The position numbers were made by a program, and so were the translations under genes. The notes beneath the pieces were generated by a model. That model worked only from the letters and a program-made list of their open reading frames with translations. It was not told where the DNA came from and ran no database searches. A DNA stretch of 64,000 bases from Lacrimispora indolis DSM 755 (GTDB taxonomy: Bacteria > Bacillota > Clostridia > Lachnospirales > Lachnospiraceae): contig NZ_AZUI01000001.1 in NCBI RefSeq assembly GCF_000526995.1, positions 2,108,001 to 2,172,000 of the forward strand, in the 5' to 3' direction. This document shows, piece by piece, positions 59,478-64,000 of this stretch. Position 1 is the first letter of the stretch, and every line of letters begins with the position of its first letter.

Positions 59478-61106
59478 ATGGAGATAAAGGCACAGGATCC
59501 GCCGGTTGCCGGGGCTCCCATAGGCGAGCCTGGGGCTGGGGATATGCAAAGGGCGGTTGAAGAAGCGGACGTAAGGGAAAGGATCCGGGCCGGGGAGCAG
59601 TTTATAGAGGAGCTGAGCCGGAACGCGGAGAAAAGTCATGAACAAAAGAGCGGGGAAGGCAGCGGGGACAGCAGAGAAACCAAAGAAACCAGACCGGGCC
59701 GGGACATAGCCGCCCTGTCGGGAGAAAGCGGGTATTATAAGCTGGGCAAGGAGGAGCTTTCTGATCTTGATAAAATGTGGGGAAAGGAAGAAGCAGACCT
59801 GGCATGGAAGGATATCCTGGGGTGGAGTCCGTCTGCCTTCAGTTCTTTTTCCGATGAGCTGGACAGTCTTGCAGCGATTTACAAGGAATTGCTTCTGACC
59901 ATCCTGGAACATACCACAGCAGGAGTACAGGAGGATCAGCTTGCTGCTCTGGAAGCTGCCTTGTCGGATATCCTTATGAAAATGCTGGAAGCGCGCATGG
60001 GAGAGCTGGAAACGCTTCTGGGAAGGTTCGGGCCTCAAAGCTCTATGACAGCCCTAAAGGCTGCGCTTTACCGCGGCGTTACGGGGAATACTTTAAGCGG
60101 CAGGGAGCTGGAAAGGGTTTTTAAAGGACAGCCGGAAAAGAGCGGGGATTCGGCTGCATTAAATCCAGGAAGCATCAGAACACCTGTCAATGAATCGGGA
60201 GTTGACGGGGAACAGGGAATGATCTACCAGCCTGCCGGAGAGGGACGGATAAAGAATGATCCCCTGTATGCCCAACGGATGCGGAAAGAAGCGTCTGTAT
60301 CAGCTCTGGAAGGAAGCGGTATCCCAGGAGCTAAGGTGAATCAAGTCCATGGCGCCCAGACTTCCTTATCCTCTATAGGCAAAAATGAGGTTTATTCTCC
60401 CGCTGATCTTGCATTGGCGGAGCGTTTTGCCGGGTATATGAACCGCAGGGGAAATTTATTAAGGGCTTCCGGTCTTTCCGGAGGAAGTGAGGAGCTTTAT
60501 GGATTCCTGGCCGCGCTGATGGCGATTAAATCCCAAACCTATGGAGCCTATTCCGGGATCAATAAGGGGTTGGCTGCCGACCTGCGGGAAGCCGTCGACC
60601 GAATGATCGACTTTTACATACAAGAAGCGTTTAAACAGTCTGAAAACATGGTAAAAAGGCCGGGAAGCAGGAACACCCCTTTCCAGCCCAGGGCTGCTTA
60701 TAAGGTCTACTATTATATGATGAATCTCTATCAGACCACCAGGGATCTTCGGGAGACCGCAAATAAGGGGATAAGACATGCCTATCAGCAGTTCTTAAAG
60801 GAAAGGGAGTGTCTGGAAGGCGGAGAAGATTCCGGGTCCTTTTTTACAAAAGAGAAAAAGGATCCAAGGGAAGACTGGAAAGAGGGAAAGCGGATCGTGG
60901 AACGGGACTGGAAGGAATTTCTTTCCTTTATGGGAAGAGAAGATTTAGGCGGGATTCCTCTGGGGATCATGGAGCTCAGTCCATGGGGAATGCTTGCGGA
61001 ACCGGAATTATTTCCTAAAAAGGGAGGGAGTACGGCAGGTCCGGTTTTTCTGGCAGGAGCTGCGGCCGTGATTCTCATCCTGATATTATTTTTATCTTTC
61101 TATTGA
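59478..61106 (+). CDS. Unrecognised C-terminally membrane-anchored protein, 542 aa
   Basis: No family recognised. The N-terminus is soluble, Pro/Gly/Glu-rich and without a signal peptide. The middle contains helical segments (SSFSDELDSLAAIYKELLL, EDQLAALEAALSDILMKML) and a second helical domain at residues 300-450 with Tyr-rich AYKVYYYMMNLYQTTRDL. The last 20 residues, GPVFLAGAAAVILILILFLS, form a single transmembrane helix with almost nothing after it: a tail-anchor topology, with the large domain in the cytosol. GGGAGAAAAC precedes ATG 59478. It follows pyrC by 52 bases. Tail-anchored proteins are uncommon in bacteria and this would be an interesting orphan. Confidence 0.75.
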   Translation: MEIKAQDPPVAGAPIGEPGAGDMQRAVEEADVRERIRAGEQFIEELSRNAEKSHEQKSGEGSGDSRETKETRPGRDIAALSGESGYYKLGKEELSDLDKMWGKEEADLAWKDILGWSPSAFSSFSDELDSLAAIYKELLLTILEHTTAGVQEDQLAALEAALSDILMKMLEARMGELETLLGRFGPQSSMTALKAALYRGVTGNTLSGRELERVFKGQPEKSGDSAALNPGSIRTPVNESGVDGEQGMIYQPAGEGRIKNDPLYAQRMRKEASVSALEGSGIPGAKVNQVHGAQTSLSSIGKNEVYSPADLALAERFAGYMNRRGNLLRASGLSGGSEELYGFLAALMAIKSQTYGAYSGINKGLAADLREAVDRMIDFYIQEAFKQSENMVKRPGSRNTPFQPRAAYKVYYYMMNLYQTTRDLRETANKGIRHAYQQFLKERECLEGGEDSGSFFTKEKKDPREDWKEGKRIVERDWKEFLSFMGREDLGGIPLGIMELSPWGMLAEPELFPKKGGSTAGPVFLAGAAAVILILILFLSFY

Positions 61107-61198
61107 ACCTGATTTTTATAACTGCAAATTTCTTCTTTACAGAAACACTTTACTATGCTACCATGGTAACACATGAAAAGCAAGAGGAGGATGCAATT

Positions 61199-62062
61199 AT
61201 GAAGAAAAAGGTTTTAATAGCAGCAGTGATGGGAGCGGCAGTCCTGCTTAGCGGCTGCTCCGGGCAAAAGAATGCAGTGACTGCTTCTGCGGCTTCCGAT
61301 ACGGCGGCATCAACAGAAAAAGAGACTGCAAAGGAAACGGAAGCAGGCAAAAAGGAAGATGCCGGTACAGGCACCTTTACCGTTGGATTTGACCAGGATT
61401 TCCCGCCCATGGGCTTTGTAGGAGATAATGGAGAATATACCGGCTTTGATTTAGAGCTGGCACAAGAGGTGGCAAACCGCCTCGGAAAGAAGTATGTTCC
61501 CCAGCCAATCGCATGGGATGCCAAGGACATGGAGCTGGAATCAGGAAATATTGACTGTATCTGGAATGGCTTTACTATAACAGGGCGTGAAGAAGGTTAC
61601 ACCTGGACAAGCCCCTACATGGAAAACAGCCAGGTGTTTGTGGTGAGAAAAGATTCCGGCATCAATGCTCTGGCCGACTTATCAGGTAAGATCGTTGAGG
61701 TACAGGCGGATTCCTCCGCAGAAAAGGCGCTTCAGGCGGATGAAAAGCTGACCGGTACCTTTGGGACCCTTCAGACTACGCCGGATTACAACACAGCATT
61801 CATGGATCTGGAAATGGGCGCAGTGGATGCCATTGCCATGGACGTGATTGTTGCGGCATACCAGATCGAGCAGAGAAAAGCGGATTTTATCATACTGGAT
61901 GAAGCTCTTGCCGCGGAAGAATACGGCGTAGGCTTTAAGAAAGGCAATGATGCATTAAGAGATCAGGTTCAGGAACAGTTGGACGCCATGGCAGCTGACG
62001 GGACACTTAAGAAGATTTCTGAAAAATGGTTCGGCAAAGATGTAACTACGGTTAAAAAATAA
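61199..62062 (+). CDS. Polar amino-acid ABC transporter substrate-binding lipoprotein
   Basis: 287 residues. Signal MKKKVLIAAVMGAAVLLSGC, lipidated Cys20, then an Ala/Thr/Glu linker and the SBP_bac_3 fold: FTVGFDQDFPPMGF, GFDLELAQEVANRLG, WNGFTITGREEG, VEVQADSSAEKAL. ATG 61199 follows AGAGGAGGATG; earlier in-frame ATG lacks one. It binds glutamine, cystine or a similar amino acid. A hairpin lies between it and the permease gene. Confidence 0.92.
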   Translation: MKKKVLIAAVMGAAVLLSGCSGQKNAVTASAASDTAASTEKETAKETEAGKKEDAGTGTFTVGFDQDFPPMGFVGDNGEYTGFDLELAQEVANRLGKKYVPQPIAWDAKDMELESGNIDCIWNGFTITGREEGYTWTSPYMENSQVFVVRKDSGINALADLSGKIVEVQADSSAEKALQADEKLTGTFGTLQTTPDYNTAFMDLEMGAVDAIAMDVIVAAYQIEQRKADFIILDEALAAEEYGVGFKKGNDALRDQVQEQLDAMAADGTLKKISEKWFGKDVTTVKK

Positions 62063-62077
62063 AGCAATAAAATGGGT

Positions 62078-62115
62078 TCCGGTCCCGTGTCCATGGGCCG
62101 GATCTTGTAGTTTTT
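62078..62115 (+). terminator. Attenuator or processing hairpin between binding protein and permease
   Basis: TCCGG-T-CCC (62078-62086) pairs with GGG-CCGGA (62095-62102), followed by GTAGTTTTT. Partial termination here would explain more binding protein than permease, a common arrangement. Confidence 0.55.
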
Positions 62116-62137
62116 CAGAGAACATGGAGGAGAAATC

Positions 62138-62788
62138 ATGACTTTAACGAAGATATTATCACAACTGGCAGGGGGAATGTGGGTCAGCATCCAGATCTTT
62201 GTGGTGACCCTGGTCTTTTCTCTGCCCCTGGGACTTTTGGTATCCTTTGGGAGGATGTCAAAGAACCCTGTCATACAGGCCATTGTTAAATTCTATATTT
62301 CAGTCATGAGAGGAACTCCATTGATGCTGCAGCTGATGGTGGTATACTTCGGCCCTTATTACTTATTTGGCTTAAAGGTGGGAAATGGGTACCGTCTCTG
62401 GGCGGCATTCATCGGCTTTGTCATCAATTACGCGGCGTATTTTGCGGAAATATACCGGAGCGGGATCCAGTCCATGCCTGTAGGACAGTATGAAGCTGCA
62501 AAGCTTTTGGGCTATACAAAGCCCCAGACCTTTTTCCGCATCATATTTCCCCAGGTGGTGAAACGGATCCTGCCGTCTGTGACCAACGAGGTCATTACCC
62601 TGGTCAAGGACACTTCCCTGGCTTTTACCATCAGCGTTCTGGAGATGTTCGCAGTTGCCAAGGCCCTGGCTTCTTCCCAGACTAGTCTGATTCCTTTCGT
62701 TGCAGCAGGTTTATTCTATTACATTTTCAACCTTATCGTGGCGGTGGGGATGGAATACATAGAAAAACGGATGAACTATTATCAATAG
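62138..62788 (+). CDS. Polar amino-acid ABC transporter permease
   Basis: 216 residues with four or five helices, the HEM motif MRGTPLMLQLMVVYFG and the EAA loop QYEAAKLLGYTKPQTFFRII. CATGGAGGAG precedes ATG 62138. Forms a homodimer in the His/Glu/Gln transporter family. Confidence 0.93.
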   Translation: MTLTKILSQLAGGMWVSIQIFVVTLVFSLPLGLLVSFGRMSKNPVIQAIVKFYISVMRGTPLMLQLMVVYFGPYYLFGLKVGNGYRLWAAFIGFVINYAAYFAEIYRSGIQSMPVGQYEAAKLLGYTKPQTFFRIIFPQVVKRILPSVTNEVITLVKDTSLAFTISVLEMFAVAKALASSQTSLIPFVAAGLFYYIFNLIVAVGMEYIEKRMNYYQ

Positions 62789-62797
62789 GAGGAAGAG

Positions 62798-63565
62798 ATG
62801 ATGTACTTACTGGAAATGAACCATGTGAAAAAAGCGTTTGATGGCCAGGGCGTGCTTCGCGATATCTCCCTGTCGGTAGAGGAAGGCGAGATCGTATCCA
62901 TCATCGGTCCATCCGGCTCAGGAAAATCTACCCTGCTTCGGTGCGCCACCATGCTGGAAGAGATGGATGGGGGCGAGCTTAATTATCTGGGAGAGAAGGC
63001 CGCATGGAACGGGCCTGATGGAAGGGCCGTTTATGCAAAAGGGGAGAAGCGGAAGGAAATACAGAAAAATTACGGTCTGGTGTTCCAGAACTTTCATTTA
63101 TTTCCCCATATGACGGTTATGAAGAATATTACCGATGCGCCGATCCATGTACAGAAACGGGATAAAGAAGAGGTTTTTTCAGAAGCAATGGAGCTTCTTC
63201 GGAAAATGGGGCTGGAGGATAAGGCAGCAGCCTATCCCTGCCAGCTTTCCGGAGGACAGTGCCAGCGGGTGGCCATAGCAAGAGCCCTGGCCTTAAATCC
63301 CAGGATCCTGTTTTTTGACGAACCCACATCCGCCCTGGATCCGGAGCTTACGGGCGAGGTATTGAAGGTCATTAAATCCCTTGCTGATATGCAAATTACC
63401 ATGGTCATCGTGACCCATGAGATGGCTTTTGCCAGAGATATTTCAGACAGAGTTATTTTTATGGCTGACGGCGTAATCGTAGAGGAGGGAACTCCTGAGG
63501 AAGTTTTTTCCTCCAGTAATTTACGTACGCAGAGCTTTTTGGGCAGGTACGGTGAAATACTGTAG
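62798..63565 (+). CDS. Polar amino-acid ABC transporter ATPase
   Basis: 255 residues. Walker [14 protein letters not shown]-loop [15 protein letters not shown], signature [16 protein letters not shown], Walker [14 protein letters not shown] and H-loop VTHEM are all intact. The usual LSGGQQQR has Cys in place of the second Gln. GGAGGAAGAG lies before ATG 62798. Completes the importer. Confidence 0.95.
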   Translation: MMYLLEMNHVKKAFDGQGVLRDISLSVEEGEIVSIIGPSGSGKSTLLRCATMLEEMDGGELNYLGEKAAWNGPDGRAVYAKGEKRKEIQKNYGLVFQNFHLFPHMTVMKNITDAPIHVQKRDKEEVFSEAMELLRKMGLEDKAAAYPCQLSGGQCQRVAIARALALNPRILFFDEPTSALDPELTGEVLKVIKSLADMQITMVIVTHEMAFARDISDRVIFMADGVIVEEGTPEEVFSSSNLRTQSFLGRYGEIL

Positions 63566-63602
63566 AAATCGAAAAATTCAAAAGGATAAAGATTTTAATT
63601 AA

Positions 63603-63650
63603 ACCCCTGAAACTTTCTGTTTATGGATGTTTCAGGGGTAGTATTTTTTG
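63603..63650 (+). terminator. Terminator after amino-acid importer operon
   Basis: CCCCTGAAAC (63604-63613) pairs with GTTTCAGGGG (63629-63638), followed by TAGTATTTTTT. The 63651-63881 gap holds a TATAAT-like box at 63843-63848 in front of the next gene and nothing else certain. Confidence 0.8.
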
Positions 63651-63881
63651 ACTGCATGTAATGGGATTCCGGCTTGTCTATTTTAACTTCAACCTGTCCT
63701 AAATAAGTGTGAGTGTCCAGGAGGCCCGAATATGGAATCAGTGCGGCCGGGGATGGAGTGATGCTCATTCCAGACCAGGGACGGGGTATTACAGTATTTA
63801 GGACTTGTTTTCTGCATTTACACCCTTTTCCGTCCTGTCCCATATAATATAGTGCAATCAAAAACAAGGGGGTGTTGTTTT

Positions 63882-64000
63882 ATGAGTTGCTCTAACTCAG
63901 GTTCAGATAACAGGTGTGTGTGCAGATGTGTATGCAGATGCAGGCGCTGGAATAATTGTAGTGATAATGATCCTTGTGCAGAGGAAAAAAGAAGATGTAA
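63882..64000 (+). CDS. Very cysteine-rich small peptide (3' partial)
   Basis: The 39 residues in view begin MSCSNSGSDNRCVCRCVCRC and hold ten cysteines, mostly as alternate C-x-C pairs with Arg or Val. GGGGGTGTTG precedes ATG 63882 and a TATAAT box lies upstream. The frame is still open at the window end, so length is unknown. Such composition suggests a metal-binding or disulfide-rich peptide; small Cys-rich spore-coat proteins are another possibility. No family recognised. Confidence 0.65.
   Translation, partial: MSCSNSGSDNRCVCRCVCRCRRWNNCSDNDPCAEEKRRC

Noticed and set aside
63595..63867. 90-aa leftward ORF at the end of the ABC operon
   Set aside because: It runs through the operon's terminator hairpin, has no ribosome site and overlaps the promoter of the cysteine-rich gene; a decayed gene is possible but unsupported.
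1..64000. tRNA or rRNA genes and CRISPR arrays
   Set aside because: None recognised by eye on either strand: no conserved GTTCGA arm with a cloverleaf context, no rRNA signature and no regularly spaced repeats.

Overview
The window looks like a chromosomal stretch of a spore-forming, flagellated, Gram-positive anaerobe of the Clostridia, most likely a Lachnospiraceae / Clostridium cluster XIVa member (genus not determinable from this alone). Reasons: purine-rich Shine-Dalgarno sequences (AAGGAGG type), a csrA-flagellin pair with a CsrA-type leader, YesM/YesN and LplB/LplC type carbohydrate genes, a SleL/YaaH-like LysM-GH18 protein, an EFR1-type ferredoxin and clostridial-style phage genes.

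Positions 1 to about 33 kb are the right-hand part of a rightward-transcribed siphovirus-type prophage. In order: primase and helicase-like genes; a repeat-rich gap that may be an origin; small cysteine-rich and accessory proteins; an HNH protein; a leftward two-gene accessory module near 7.3-7.8 kb; a sigma-like late regulator; terminase small and large subunits; portal; a minor capsid protein fused to a C-terminal toxin domain with a small partner gene; scaffold and major capsid protein; head-tail joining genes; tail tube; tail-assembly chaperones with a probable frameshift; a 1356-residue tape measure; tail tip and fibre genes; XkdX; holin; endolysin. Integrase and repressor are not in view and must lie left of the window. 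The large terminase reading frame is broken exactly in front of the P-loop, so the prophage may be unable to package DNA. A set of near-identical 16-20 bp palindromes is scattered through the phage. A leftward LysM-GH18 gene, flanked by two copies of one terminator hairpin, marks the right edge.

33-46 kb is ordinary chromosome: an LRR protein, a vWA protein and a MoxR-type ATPase in one cluster, with a chain of five stable hairpins between LRR and vWA that looks like a structured RNA or the remnant of a small mobile element; a DUF378 membrane protein; a lone tyrosine recombinase; csrA and a very large flagellin; a Uma2-type nuclease; a probable type I toxin peptide; an EFR1 ferredoxin and a nitroreductase whose 3' ends overlap; a YjbR protein and a low-complexity lipoprotein.

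46-55.7 kb is a leftward sugar-utilisation cluster: LplB- and LplC-type permeases, a lipoprotein substrate-binding protein, a YesM histidine kinase and YesN response regulator, an intracellular FG-GAP protein resembling rhamnogalacturonan-lyase propellers, and a Gfo/Idh/MocA oxidoreductase. A promoter with a 21-bp-period direct repeat just upstream of its -35 box suggests how the response regulator could switch on the transporter.

56-64 kb is rightward: an MBL-fold hydrolase overlapping a split ThrE-type exporter, dihydroorotase, an unrecognised 542-residue protein with a C-terminal membrane anchor, a complete polar amino-acid ABC importer, and the start of a very cysteine-rich small peptide cut by the window end.
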